DNA of 64,000 nucleotides, from positions 95,358,083 through 95,422,082 of the forward strand of contig NW_023604861.1 of NCBI RefSeq assembly GCF_014898055.3, written 5' to 3'. Position 1 is the stretch's first letter. Each line of letters begins with the position of its first letter. The translations under genes and the position numbers were made by a program. Shown here piece after piece: positions 46,037-58,400 of the stretch. The DNA is from Talpa occidentalis (taxonomy: Eukaryota; Chordata; Mammalia; Eulipotyphla; Talpidae). The notes beneath the pieces were generated by a model, which saw only the letters and a list, made by a program, of their open reading frames with translations, was not told the origin of the DNA and ran no database searches.

Positions 46037-46074
46037 ATTTAACCTCCAGACATGTCCATTGGTCAAAGGTGATC
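46037..46074 (-). pseudogene. Decayed fifth J kappa segment (Jk5 relic)
   Basis: 38 nt, the same length as the four good J segments and 280 bp beyond Jk4, the usual spacing. It reads G ATC ACC TTT GAC CAA TGG ACA..., close to human Jk5 (GATCACCTTCGGCCAAGGGAC), and ends with an intact GTAAGT donor. The FGxG motif has become FDQW and a Cys appears (ITFDQWTCLEVK). Its heptamer is CACAGCA, and the best nonamer-like sequence (TTAAAAACC) lies 28 bp away instead of 23. Hence it is probably unable to rearrange or to give a normal domain. Confidence 0.85.
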
Positions 46075-46353
46075 CACAGCATTAGCTTAATTTCTCTCTT
46101 TCCCCTCAATTAAAAACCTCCCTTTGCTGCTAACTTCTGTAGACTGAGGATACCAGAAAATCTGGCAGTTTAGCTGCCACGTCAACTCATTAGCTCTTTG
46201 CTCTTCCCTGAGACAAACTGATTTTCAGTCCCCAGATCATCTGAATTTCGGAAGAACCCCGTTTTCTCCTAATTCACCTCAGTTCATGTCCTAATCATGA
46301 AATCCCCCATTTTGCGACTTTATGAGAAAAAAGGAGCAGAAAAGGGCACTTAC

Positions 46354-46391
46354 GTTTCAGCTCCACCTTGGTCCCGGCGCCGAACGTGAGC
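46354..46391 (-). CDS. IGKJ4: J kappa 4 (LTFGAGTKVELK)
   Basis: Joining segment with the canonical FGxG bulge (LTFGAGTKVELK), open frame and GTAAGT donor. It is the Ck-proximal intact J. Leading Leu-Thr matches human Jk4. The 38-nt length leaves one base for the split Arg codon at the Ck junction. Confidence 0.95.
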
Positions 46392-46430
46392 CACAGTGAG
46401 GGCTCACTCACCGGCCCCTCAACAAAAACC
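46392..46430 (-). promoter_or_regulatory. Jk4 23-RSS
   Basis: Read from J outward: consensus heptamer CACAGTG, exactly 23 bp, consensus nonamer ACAAAAACC. A perfect signal. Confidence 0.95.
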
Positions 46431-46669
46431 TTCTGAAGCCAATTGTCTGAGAAAGTCTACTTCAGGGCAAGAGTCAGCTATTTTTCTCACAAATCCTACT
46501 CTCCTCACAAACTCAACAATTGGTTGGTTTGCTCATCTTAAAATTGGCTGTTTTCTGCTCTTTGTATTTGACTTACCAGAAATGGCCCATTTAACTAAAA
46601 TGTCACAAACTGGCATAAATAATTCAACAGGATAAAAACTCACAAATAATTGAGCAAAACGGTACTCAC

Positions 46670-46707
46670 GTTTGAGCTCCACTTTGGTCCCTCCACCGAA
46701 AGTGAAC
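46670..46707 (-). CDS. IGKJ3: J kappa 3 (FTFGGGTKVELK)
   Basis: Joining segment FTFGGGTKVELK with FGxG motif and GTGAGT donor. Leading Phe-Thr matches human Jk3. Intact. Confidence 0.95.
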
Positions 46708-46745
46708 CACAGTGATTTCCCTCTACTTACACTCTTACAAAAACC
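46708..46745 (-). promoter_or_regulatory. Jk3 RSS with 22-bp spacer
   Basis: Consensus heptamer CACAGTG (46708-46714) and consensus nonamer ACAAAAACC (46737-46745), but the spacer counts 22 bp instead of 23. Confidence 0.9.
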
Positions 46746-46972
46746 TGCTCTGAAAGCTCAGCCACCCCTTCCCCCAATTAAGTCATTATGATTTGGAAAT
46801 CTTAAAAATGGACCATCGGCTAGTCTCCTGTGGGGCAACTTTCCCTCCTCTGGAGCTAGTCTGGGAATGAAATTCATTTAATCCCTAACTTCTGAGTAAT
46901 GGAAACACACACAAAGGAATAAAAAGCAAATCAATTAGAAACAGCACAGAATCAGCTGAAAACAGCACTTAC

Positions 46973-47010
46973 GTTTGAGCTCCACCTTGGTCCCGGCACC
47001 GAACGTGTAC
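46973..47010 (-). CDS. IGKJ2: J kappa 2 (YTFGAGTKVELK)
   Basis: Joining segment YTFGAGTKVELK with FGxG motif and GTAAGT donor. Leading Tyr-Thr matches human Jk2. Intact. Confidence 0.95.
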
Positions 47011-47049
47011 CACAGTAGTTCCCCTAAACCAACCCTCTCAACAAAAACT
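47011..47049 (-). promoter_or_regulatory. Jk2 23-RSS with altered heptamer
   Basis: Heptamer CACAGTA (last base not consensus), 23-bp spacer, nonamer ACAAAAACT (one change). The essential CAC next to the coding end is intact, so it should work but less well. Confidence 0.92.
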
Positions 47050-47326
47050 GAGTTTCCCTTCCTGACAATTCAAGGCTCTGTCAGAACATATAACTAGGCT
47101 CCCTAGTAAATTTCTGAAATTACCACTTATACAGTTATTTTCACCAAATACCGGGACTGAATAAGTGAAATCACAACAAGTGTAACCTGTTTCTCACCTT
47201 TGTTTACAGATTACCTTTGCCTGGAAGGAAGCCAAGGGCTGCAAAAGTTAGTTTTTAGATCACTTCATTGACACAGGGATCACAAAACACAGAAAAGTGA
47301 GGAAAGAGAGTTTGGATTCTACTCAC

Positions 47327-47364
47327 GTTTGAGTTCCACCTTGGTGCCTCCTCCGAACGTCCAC
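47327..47364 (-). CDS. IGKJ1: J kappa 1 (WTFGGGTKVELK)
   Basis: Joining segment WTFGGGTKVELK, the most Vk-proximal J, with GTGAGT donor. Leading Trp-Thr matches human Jk1. Intact. Confidence 0.95.
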
Positions 47365-47403
47365 CACAGTGGTAGCTCTCCATTGTCTCACTGTACAAAA
47401 ACC
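47365..47403 (-). promoter_or_regulatory. Jk1 23-RSS
   Basis: Consensus heptamer CACAGTG, 23-bp spacer and consensus nonamer ACAAAAACC. E-box motifs CAGCTG and CAGGTG lie within 55 bp beyond it, where the KI/KII sites of mouse lie. Confidence 0.95.
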
Positions 47404-48544
47404 TTCTCACCCAGGGGAACAGGGCCCTGGGCAGCTGCTATTCAAGCAGGTGTGGAGGCTCTGGAGCTTCTCTGATAGAAAATGTTTGCTTTCAAGGTGA
47501 GATCTAAAATCATAGAAAATGATATTTTTGTCTCTATGGCCTGATCCTTTTCCTTTGCATGCTACCACATCTAGACTGTTTATTTAAAATTTGTTTTTGC
47601 AAATAGGTTGAATGTTAACTATAAAGAAAGACAAGCAAGTTAAAAAAAAATACGCCTCCTTGTTCTCCTGGAACTGGAGTCTTTTACACACAATAAACCT
47701 CATTCGATGCTATTATGGAACTCTTTAGCATCAGTTAAGAATCATTAAAGGGTATCTTCCTATGTCACTGAGTTGTTTCAAAAGAGGTTAAGTAAATATG
47801 CATCAAGTCAAGAGCAGGGTCTTATTTTGAAATGTATTTTGGAGTCAAGCTAAAGATGACATGTCAAACAAAAATCAGTAAGAGTAGAAAAGTGAACTTC
47901 ACTAGCTTGAATGTCTGTTCTCATAGGAGAGGTAGAACCCATCATGTCTTATTGAGTTGTCCCAGCTACATGCCGTCTTTGGAGCTGCCAGGGAATCATA
48001 GGGTTCCATGGTGTTTCAATGGTAACCCATCAAGGACATGGAAGATCTCATTTTATTTTGAGTCTAACTTTACTTATTGCAACCTTTATTTGCCTCTTAA
48101 CTTTCCATCCCCACCTCAGCTCCCACCGTCCTAAACCTCTTCTTATTTTTCTATGACCTCCAGCTTTTTGCAAAACACTCCCTTTGCTTAAAAACATCTT
48201 TGTGTGCCAATATTAGCTTGTGAACAACTAATTGTCTTTCAAAACAACAAGAGAAACCACTTAGATTATTCCTAAGCAAGTGACCTGGCTTTGCTGCAGA
48301 CAGAAGCAGGTCATTAAGTCTAATTCAGCAAATTGCACTTCTCTGCTGTTAGTTTCTTCCTACCTTCCTGGATTATAAATTGTTTGGTGTATAATTGACT
48401 TGTATTTGGAAGACCCTGACAAGTATCTTCACCTGACAAATGCTCAACAATTATTTGCAGAATGAATGAAACAGTTAAAGTCCAAAATTGGATAATAAAA
48501 ATCAACAATTGATCAGAGTTGATAAATCATAATAGACCAAGGAG
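47404..48544. other. Region 5' of Jk1, no gene
   Basis: Expected home of germline-transcript promoters. I recognise only the E-boxes next to the Jk1 RSS (47,433-47,453). The rest is AT-rich unique-looking DNA. Confidence 0.4.
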
Positions 48545-48548
48545 TAAC

Positions 48549-49137
48549 TGTAACAGGGTGGTCTCCAGGAAAGGGGGAGGTTCCCTGCCCCACCCAAGGG
48601 AGGGTGGAGCTGAGCAGGAAGAGGAGAAGCTGCAGGAAGAGACGGAGGAAGGAAGCAGGATGGAGCAAGGAGACCTGGAGGAGGCACATGGAGCCTAGAG
48701 ACACGTGAAGAAACTGCGCTTGTCTTTTGGTCGTGGACTAGGTGACACAGATGTGGGTGAGACCCGTGGGGAGGTGACAATGGCAGCTTTTATCTTGATG
48801 TTGATTTTGCTCTTTTCCTTCCGGGCTTGTCTGGTTGTTTGTGACCCTTTTCTGTGGGTCCCCACTGGAAGATGTTTTAGACTTGTGGCAGGCTTTGGGG
48901 CCTTGCTCTGGGCCGACCCCATATGGATGGAGTTTTACCCACGAGGGGACGGGTAACTTTGGGTGCTTCATTTAGAAACTAGACTCTTTGCCTTACCTGT
49001 ATTGTTTTCTAGTTTTTATTAAAGTTCCTTCCCATTAAAGTGTCATATGTTTTGTGTTGATGCGGCGGATGGCAGAACCCATTTAGAATAGGCAGGTTTG
49101 TGGGGATCTGGGGTGCCCCTCTCCCTGTCCTATAACA
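48549..49137 (+). mobile_element. Solo LTR, class I endogenous retrovirus type
   Basis: A 589-bp unit starting TGTAACAGGG and ending CCTATAACA, flanked by the 4-bp duplication TAAC (48545-48548, 49138-49141). It contains a G/A-rich U3-like part and an ATTAAA signal near 49,018 with a T/G-rich stretch after it. There is no internal retroviral coding sequence beside it. A 4-bp duplication and TG...CA ends suit a gammaretrovirus-like LTR. It lies 1.1 kb beyond the Jk1 signal. Family not named. Confidence 0.65.
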
Positions 49138-49141
49138 TAAC

Positions 49142-49682
49142 TACTACAACAAGTTTTACTAAAGAAGTTGTAATTGTAATTCTGAAGATTGGGAGTAGGG
49201 TTTTTGATTCTGTCACTGGGAATTTTGCTAATTTCCTTGAATAGCAAAATCAGCAGTGGATCTCACCAGAGGATGAGGAAAGAAGGACTCAAGTTGAAGG
49301 AAGTGAGAAGAGAAAAAGTGGCAGTGGGAATTAAATGTGCAAAATGGCTGATCCAGGGTATAGTAAACATAGATCCTAAAGAGGATAAAAAGTGATTTTC
49401 TCTACACACACACACACACATATACACATACTAGATGTATACACATACATACATGCAGGAGTTTTCTTGAATACTTTTCTATTATCTTTAAGAATGCAAA
49501 AGAGATAGGAGTTTTCCTAATTCTGTATAGGATGTACTCTGACAAATATTGGAGATGGGAATGAAAAGATGACAAGACTGTAAAAAGGATGCATGTTCCT
49601 AGATAATTTGGAGATTGAGTATGAAGAGAACAACTGAATGACAACTATGAAGCAGGATTTGCTTCTAATAAAAAATGATTAT
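49142..49682. other. Intergenic, short (CA)n
   Basis: Unique-looking DNA with a short CACACACACACACAC run at 49,405-49,420. Nothing else seen. Confidence 0.45.
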
Positions 49683-49945
49683 CAGGGGCCTCCCTGATGG
49701 TGCAGGCAGTTGAGCGCCGCACTGTGAAGTGGTCCGCAGCCTCTGCAGCGCAGGTTCCATCCCTGCTGACCGGCAAGAATCCCACATGGTACAGCAGACC
49801 TCTCCTGTCTCACCCGCTGCTCCCCTCAGCAGTGTATTTCGTCAGCCTGCCTGTTCTGTTCCCCACTCTGTCTCTGGTGAATCCTCTCACCCTCCCACAC
49901 ATCTGGCCTGTACCCCGGTTCTTGTATAAAAATAAATAAATCTTT
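49683..49945 (+). repeat. tRNA-derived SINE, full length
   Basis: Forward SINE (GGGGCCTCCCTGATGGTGCAG start region), flanked by AAAAAATGATTAT on both sides. Confidence 0.92.
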
Positions 49946-50404
49946 AAAAAAATGATTATTGTACGATCCATTGTGGCAAAAACTATCACACAGAGTAGTG
50001 ATTGATAGCAGTGGTGTTTGTGACATTTCTTGTAATATAAAATGAATCACTGAGAAGTGCTGAGATCCTTAACATGTGTATGGTTCTTTATTTGATGGCA
50101 AAGGATGTCTCAGAAGCATCTGTCCAAAGGATGTCTCTGATCTACCTTGATAAGAAAAGGCAGTGCCAGTAAAATGGTCAGAGAGGTTCTTGAATTTAAT
50201 GTATGAGTGATGGAAATACGATTTTGTTAGAGCATTTTAAGAAATTCATCACTGAAGATGCTTCATATTACCCCCTAACAAACTTAAATTCTAGAATAAA
50301 GTATAAAATGGGGCAGGGGAGAGAGAGAGACACTAAAAGCATATTTATACGCTATCTTATCAATGTTCCTTACGTCCAACATTTCAAGAAGCACCATTTT
50401 TGCT

Positions 50405-50847
<443 letters not shown>

Positions 50848-50862
50848 CCATTTTTGCTTTTC

Positions 50863-52301
50863 ATTTGATTTAATAAATCTGCCTATTTGGAGAGGGCTGC
50901 CTCACATCAGGAATGTATAGCAACTCACCCAGTGTGTCAGGGACACAGTGGCAAATTTTGCTGTTTGTAAGATTTGAGGGATGGTGGCTTCCCTACCTGG
51001 CTCTGGAATGTTTGTGTCTGATAATCCATCTTGACGTCTGTGGTTCAATGCTTTTTCAGCTCATCCATCACAGTAGAGTTCAAGGCAGGTGCTCTTTTTA
51101 CTTCAGTTTAACTCAGCCTTAGGATCAGATTGTTATATTTACTGATATAAGGAGGAAATTCTGGAGTCCACAACCTGATCACTTGCCATCCTCTGAATAG
51201 GGTGTCACAAGTGGAATCTGCCCTGCTTCCCCAAAGGGCAAGGATGATCCCATAAAACCTGGAAGGAGAGAGACAGAAGTCACTTTAGAACTTGCTGCTT
51301 CTTGCTTCTTCAGGCTGTCTGCTTCCACTCATCTCTGAACAAAAACATATTGGGAGAAGCAGAGTTCTTTGTTCAACCACATGCAAATTCTTGTGTGCCA
51401 TAAGCAACACCCAAGATTCTGTTCCTGCTCTGAAAAATCTAGACATTCGTTTTCTTTCCACGAGGGCATTAAGGCTGCAGGTTTCATTTTATTTCCTAGA
51501 GTGAAAGAGAAAAGGGCAGCAACGGTGTCAGAACTTACCATCCTTAGAGAGGCTCAGCCACCAAGATTTACATATTGAAAGTTGTGGTTCTTGCCTGGTT
51601 TTACACAAATGACAACCCCCTTGAGCTCTGCCCTAGAGTTTCCTGCCCACCTCAGTCTGCCTATTTAGCACCCAACCCTGTGTCCAATCTCATCTTGCTA
51701 CAGAGAAGCCCATCACGAGCAACTACGTGACTGGGAAAGTTGTGGAAGCTGTTGGGAAATAGATCAATTCAGACTTGGTTCTTCATGATTTTGCCCTCTC
51801 TGTTGTCAAAATCCCCAGATCTCTTATGGCTTCTCGATTCTGATTCCTTCTGGCTTTTATACAGAGTCACATTGTGTGAAAATATATGATACTTAATATT
51901 TAATGCATAACCAGTAATAAAATATATAAAAAATCTTATTAGATATACAATGTGAACTTAAGAAAATGGTAATTATTTAGAAGACTTTATCTCTCTCTCT
52001 CTCTATGTATCTATCTATGTATGGTTAGAGCAATACAATAAAAATTTGACTTTTTCCTTCCCTCCTTTCCTTCTCAAGCCCTATGTGTAATTACAGAACT
52101 GATTATAGTGAGAGATCATTATATTGGCATCGATGTGTTAATTATTGTTTGCCTCCTTAATTAATTATATAATAAAGGACATTTCAAAACATATATAATA
52201 TTTTTGTCTAGGGTACCTGGTTGAGAAGCATAAATTTCAAATAGATTTCTTCTGTTCCTCATACCCTCAATAGTGAGAATAGAAATAGACATGTCTCAAA
52301 T

Positions 52302-52362
<61 letters not shown>

Positions 52363-53095
52363 GTTTATAACACAGAAAACAAAATCTTCTCAAATATTCA
52401 GAGTATTTATAATATTTGCTCTCTACATCCCCCTACCGTGAAACATCAATAAATTGTCTCAAAGCAGAAATAATTTTTGTAACATTCTCCTAAACACAAA
52501 GCAATAAAACTAGAGATTATCCATAGTCAGCGAACAAGTTATTGACTTGGAAATAAAAAATTGCCCACTATTCAAAAACTCTCAAAAGAAAAGAGATCAA
52601 ATTACAGAGTGCCAGATTATTTGAAAATAAATAAGTGAGAATTCTACATGTCAAAATCTATGGGGTGGTATCAAAATGACTCTCAAATGAAAATGTATTT
52701 ATTTTACAGATTAGCCAAGAAATAAAACATAAGTAAACATAGCATGAAACTCAAGAAGTTAGTCACAGAATAAGTTAAACCGAAATAAGATGCAATTAGT
52801 AAAAAAAAAAGAAGCAAATTAAATAAAATATTTATTTTAGTGAATTAAGCCAAGAAATATTTCTTTGAAAAAGATCAATAAAACATACAAATTTCTGGAA
52901 GGTTTGACAAAGGAAAAAGAAATGCAAATAGATATTGGGCATGAGAAGAGATAATAACATACAAAAATTGCTTTTCAGAAGTAAAGTACATGCTACCTGA
53001 ATCTCCCCCATTTTTCCTGCCTTTTGGGACCACCCTCGTCATTATGATTTTTCCTTTTTGGATAGTGGTTGAGAGGGTCAGTTCTGTTGATACAG
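50863..53095. other. V-J intervening DNA, simple repeats
   Basis: Unique-looking and AT-rich DNA. It contains (TC)n at about 51,990-52,003 and (TCTA)n at 52,302-52,362. No V gene, J or other coding unit was recognised on either strand. Confidence 0.5.
52302..52362. repeat. (ATCT)n microsatellite
   Basis: About 15 uninterrupted TATC/ATCT units. Confidence 0.95.
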
Positions 53096-53099
53096 AATT

Positions 53100-53520
53100 C
53101 ACATATCACACAAGTCATCATTTAAAGTGTGTGATTCAATAGCTTTCATTATATTTGCTATACCACATACCCACAAATGTAACCATCACCATAATTTTTG
53201 AAAATTTTCAATATCTCAAAAAAGAAACGCTGCCCTTCTTATCTATCACTTCCCAGCACTGCCATCCTTCACAGCCCCAGCAACTACTAATCTGTTTTGT
53301 TTCTCTATGTTTGCTCATTTTGGATATTCCATACAAATAGAATATAATATGTGGTCCTTTGTGATTGACTTTTTTTCACTTAATACAATGTTTTCAAGAG
53401 TTATTCATGTTCAAGCATTTAATCACATTCTATTCCTTTTCACAACAGAGTAATATTCCACTATAGGGATATACCATATTTTGTTTATGTGCTCATCAGT
53501 TTATTCATCCTTTTTATTCT
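53100..53520 (-). repeat. Old L1 3' region
   Basis: Antisense ancient L1 3' phrasing: GTGTGATTCAATAGCTTTC, TGTAACCATCACCATAATT, GTAATATTCCACTATAGGG. Same type as 18,970-19,525. Confidence 0.65.
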
Positions 53521-55108
53521 CTAAATAAACCTGCTCCTGTCTCCCTGTGACAAGTTGGTGAAGGCTGCACCTCTCCAAGGATTCAAAGTTTTTCAAATGT
53601 CCGGTCAGTTCCTATTTCAGATTCTTATTCCAAAGAGGTATTTGTCTCCTTGACTATTTTCATGGTTTATGTGGCTGCTGTCTTGTCTCTGCTCCTTCTT
53701 ACCTCATGTCTGACTCTTTCTCCTTCATCATTTCTCCAGAAACCCTCTTTGAGTGGGTTCCTCTGTTAGAGAGTTTTGGGCTAATAGAACATTTATTCTA
53801 CCCATATTCAGAGAAAAACCCCCATAGGTCATTACTTATAAACATCCAAATGAAGCAGAAAATTTCTAACCTCCAAGAATAAATTAAATAATTGGCCCAA
53901 GAAAAGTTGGAAACTAGACTAAGCCCCTAATTAAAGAGGAAATAGGGGAGTATATCAAAGATCTCTCTCTTCTGAAATAATCTAATCTAAGATGGTTTTC
54001 AAGCAGTTTATTTTTGAAACTGGTAATGCCTTTGTCAAGAAGATATATAGATGGAATGTTTTTCAATTTTTTCTCAGCATTGGCATGAAAGTTTACTGCA
54101 ACTGGACCGGACTAGTTCTCCAAAGGAAACCTGGGGCCACTGCAGATTAGAAGGGCTCATTTCTATTCCATAAAGCCTCTCTCCAGTAGTTGTATGACTT
54201 TTTAAAGTAAAGTGAAGAGAAAGGGTAATTAGTTAGACAACTCTTACAATGATCTGGCTGGGGACTTGGAGAAGAGCTATATACAAGGGACAACTGCCAA
54301 AATTAATAACCAAAACCCAGAAGATCCATCCAAAAGTAAGGCCTACATACGAGGCCATCTCAACGTAGGGGGAAAATCACAATCACAAAGATAATCACAC
54401 ACAATATACCACGAACTCTTGTCTCCACCCAGGATATCATCCCTTTCAATCCTATGAAAAATAATGTTCTTCGCCTTCCTTGTTAGTCTTGCATTTCAGG
54501 GGGCACATTATGAGATCTTGCACTCACCACTGTGCTCTTAATTGGTGTTCAGAACATATTTACTGATAAATCAATGAGGCGAACAAAGATTGTTCAGCAG
54601 TCAGCTGGCACTTGCCGTTTTCACCTTGTTCTGGTGCCCTCTTGTGATCATCTTTGGTTGTTTCTGAGACTCTGAAAACTATGTGATGGTAGTGCCTTCA
54701 TGTGGGATTGTCTCTGCAGCAGTTGATGCTGGGGCCATGTCAGGCACAGAAAATGGAGTGTCCCTTGGAGGGGTTTGTGGGCTTCTGAACTGTTCAAGCC
54801 AGAACAGACAAATCATGTTTAGCTTATTCAGTGCAAGTGGAAGAAAACTGCTTGAAAAAATAAACTGCTTGAAAACCATCTTATATTAGGGAGAGGAAAT
54901 AATTCACTCAAGGCTGCTTAGCCGGTGAAGGACTGGGCTTGAAGTAGAACAGGGTGTCTTGCCTTCCAATTAAACTAATTCTATAACATCTCCTGCAGCA
55001 ATTGGCAAAATCTTTGCAAGCAGGGACATTTTTTTGAACAGCTGCCATCTGGTCTTCCCAAGCCACAGGGAAATTTTGATGCATTTTCTGAAATTCACTG
55101 AAAGGATG
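53521..55108. other. V-J intervening DNA
   Basis: Unique-looking. The only motif worth noting is a CTCF-like site at 54,631-54,650, listed separately. Confidence 0.4.
54631..54650 (-). promoter_or_regulatory. CTCF-like site
   Basis: On the - strand, CACAAGAGGGCACCAG fits the CTCF core (CCASNAGRGGGCRS) with minor deviation. It is 7.2 kb from Jk1, in the interval that in mouse holds the Cer and Sis insulators. Motif match only. Confidence 0.35.
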
Positions 55109-55125
55109 AAAAATGACCCCATGAG

Positions 55126-55384
55126 GGGGCCTCCCTAGTGGTGCAAGGGTTAAGACACAACCTATGAAGCTATCCGCAGCCATTGCAGCATGAGTTCGAT
55201 CCCTGGCCAGGGAGAAACGCACATGACGCAGCAGACCTCTCCTGTCTTGCCTGATGCTCCCCTCAGTAGTGTATTTCAGTCGGTCTGCCTGTTCTGTTCC
55301 CCACTGTTTCTGGTGGATCCTCTTACCCTCTGCACTTCTGGCCTGTACCCCAGCTCTTGTATGCATAAATAAATAAATATTTTA
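55126..55384 (+). repeat. tRNA-derived SINE, full length
   Basis: Forward SINE flanked by exact AAAAATGACCCCATGAG copies (55109-55125 and 55385-55401). Confidence 0.94.
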
Positions 55385-55401
55385 AAAAATGACCCCATGA
55401 G

Positions 55402-58400
55402 ACATGAAAATATGTTTCTACAGCATGACAGAAGCTCCAGAACTCAGTCAGGACCCCAGTCACCATTTTTAAAGCTGGAAAAAACCTCGAGTATTTGACT
55501 TTTATAATTGAGGAAACCAAGATTCCATTAATAAAGCTGAGACTGTAGGGGCACAGCCAGGGTCTGAACATCTGCCTTCTTAGAGTCAGCTCATGATTTC
55601 CATTAAGTGGAACTGGTGCAGGCAGCCTGCAGAATGCATGATTGGCACATGAGCTGTCTTTCTCTTGGCAGTGTATTAATGAAAGGTAACCATAGCTATG
55701 CTAATAGATGTCATTAAGGCTTAAATGATTTCTTGCATCAGAAATTTATTTTTAATCTGCATGAAGTTCTAGTTGGAAGTGGAGGGTGGAGTTTCTGTTC
55801 TAAGCTGTCCCTCAGGACACAGGCTGACAAAGGAGCTTTCAGTATAAAGTTTCGATAGCCTGTCACCATACTACCAAATTGGAGTATGATTATGAGTATG
55901 GTTATGATTGTGAGAGAAAAATTGATCTCAGACTCCTGTTATTGGAGTGGGCTGGAATTCCAGACTGGAATGGAAGTTATGGGGATGAGAATCTTTATAC
56001 CTAACAGAGTTCTCCTCTGCTGTTAAAGAAATTTTGGCCATTTAATGAGCAGGTGAAACTGAGTGAACACAGACTCTCTGGCTGGGCCATGAAATCAGGG
56101 TGGTAACATTCTCCACCTCGAGTTTCCTACATCCTGCCTTTCTCACATTGTAGAATTTTATAATTAGATTCTCCTCTTCCTGCTAGGGACTGAACAACAT
56201 GAGGAGTGTGACCTCATCTAGGTAGTTCTATATTCTCCATTGTGCTAACTAACTGATGCAGCTTTCTAATATTTTCTCTTAGAGCTTTGCATTGAGGAAT
56301 ATGAGTGATTTTTCTCTTTGCTTTTCTTGTTCATGTTCAGTCTTTGATTTTGGCTTCAAGATTACACTTAAAACAACATGATTAAAGTTTCTAAATAATG
56401 ATAATTACAGTTTATCCCCCATCCCAGTTCTCTGTTTTTTTTTTTTTTAAATACAGGGTTTTTATTTAGGTTTTAGTTAAATTTAGCCATATTTACCTGG
56501 ACCTGGACACTGATTTAAGCAAATTTACTATTAAAACAGTATTTAGAGATAACCAATAAAATGTGAGTAGATACTGGAAAATAGGTAATAGGTAATATTA
56601 GGGGATTAATTATTCAAAATTCTGTATTATGATGACATGGTGGTTATTTTTCAAAAGTTCTTATCAGTTAGCAGTGTACTGAAATTCTTAATGGAATGGC
56701 TTTAAAATACTCCAGTGTGTGTTTTTTCCATCTATCTTTTATATGGTTGACCATGCTATAATCATTAAAAATGAAAATAATTGAAAAACATGACTGAGTA
56801 ATAATTGAAAAACATGAGTGACTCACCACAAAGTTGGGGTGTAGTTATGAAAGTCTGTCTGTAGATGGCAGTGGTGTATAAGCCAACAAGCCACAGGTAG
56901 CAAAAGCAGTTACTATAAGCCAAGGCAAATTTTACTGTTTTTGGACTAAAGTTCATGATAAGATTTCTAGAATAAAATCTAGGTACATAGCAATCTTAAA
57001 TATTTTAAAAAATTATAGGTGATTTATAAGTTTTCTAGATACTTTAAACAGACCATTAAAATAAACACCCATAAACCTGTAAATTTATACCTGTATTAAC
57101 ATTTTGCTCCCTCTCTCTCTATCTCTACTTCTGCTTCTATTTTTCTATGTCACCTACATAACCCTTACAAACTCCTCCTTGCTGTTTCAGAGCTGTGTGG
57201 ATTCATCCTGATGCTAATCCAGATGCCCATTTATTCATTTGCAGTAAAAATTTAACCATCCAGTAAATTGGATGGTGCCATCCCCTGGCCAGCACTTTCT
57301 TCCCAATTGAACAAGATACCATGTAGTCATTGGAACATAAACTGAGACGGGATTAGAACCCCGACTCTGCATTTAATGAGCTGAGTGTAACATTAGGTAA
57401 ATGACTTAACTTTTTCAAAAACTCAGATTTCTCATCTGGAATGTGGGATAGTAACACCTCTCTTATAGAGGTGTGATGAGGAGTAAATTAAGTACCATAT
57501 ATGGATCATGTAGCAGAGCCCTTGCTCCTGTACTTGGTTCTTAGTATGGACAAATTTTCATTGATTAGATCCAGTTCCCTGGGAAGCACACATATATATG
57601 CGCGGTTGACGAGAAACAGTCTTTGGATTATTCTTTCACTAAGTAACCAGAGTCTTCCTAAATAAATAAAGAAAGTTGATCAAGTTATCCCCCTGCTCAA
57701 AACTCTTCTTAGATTTCTCACTGCGCTTAGAAGTCCCTTGTCATCTTCTCTCAAGCCTACCTCAGCGGTTCTTCTCCGATGCTACTGTGGCTGGAATCAC
57801 CTGGGGGACTTTAAATGCTATGATGCCTGGATCCCACCCTAGAGATTGTGATGCTCTGGTCTGGTGCATTGAGGATGACAGGGCATTGGGGTTTCCACGA
57901 ACACACCAAGTGAGTCCAATATGGTGGAACCAGACCCCTCCCCACTGGCTGACACATTTCTTACCAAGCTCCTCTCCCTTCCTGCTCCGGCCTCTGGCGC
58001 TGCTGTCTGATCTTTGCACATGCTGAGTCTTGTTCCCCTTCAAGGAGTCATGTTTCCTCACTACCCAGGTCTGCTTCAAATCTACTTCTGCATGATTTGG
58101 TCCCTGGACAGAACCTGGCCTCCTCTTCACCTCTGGAATCTGGGGTTTTGGAGGGCTGCAACTTCAACTATCAGAGTCTTTCATGACTAGTTGAAATGGG
58201 TGCAATTTTGTTTTTTGACTGCAGTGTGATTTTTCACAGCAAAAATGTTTAAGACTCAGGTATTCAAAAGTTATCCCAGTTCTTTGGAGTCCCTCATGCA
58301 GGGTAGGAACTAGGATGAAACAGGCAAGGCATTTGCTTCAGGTACAAAATTTAAGGAGATACAAAAAAACCCCTTAGTAATTCAGCTAAATAATATTCTA

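Noticed and set aside
48705..48956. 83-codon frame with hydrophobic start
   Set aside because: Lies inside the solo LTR and has no retroviral protein signature.
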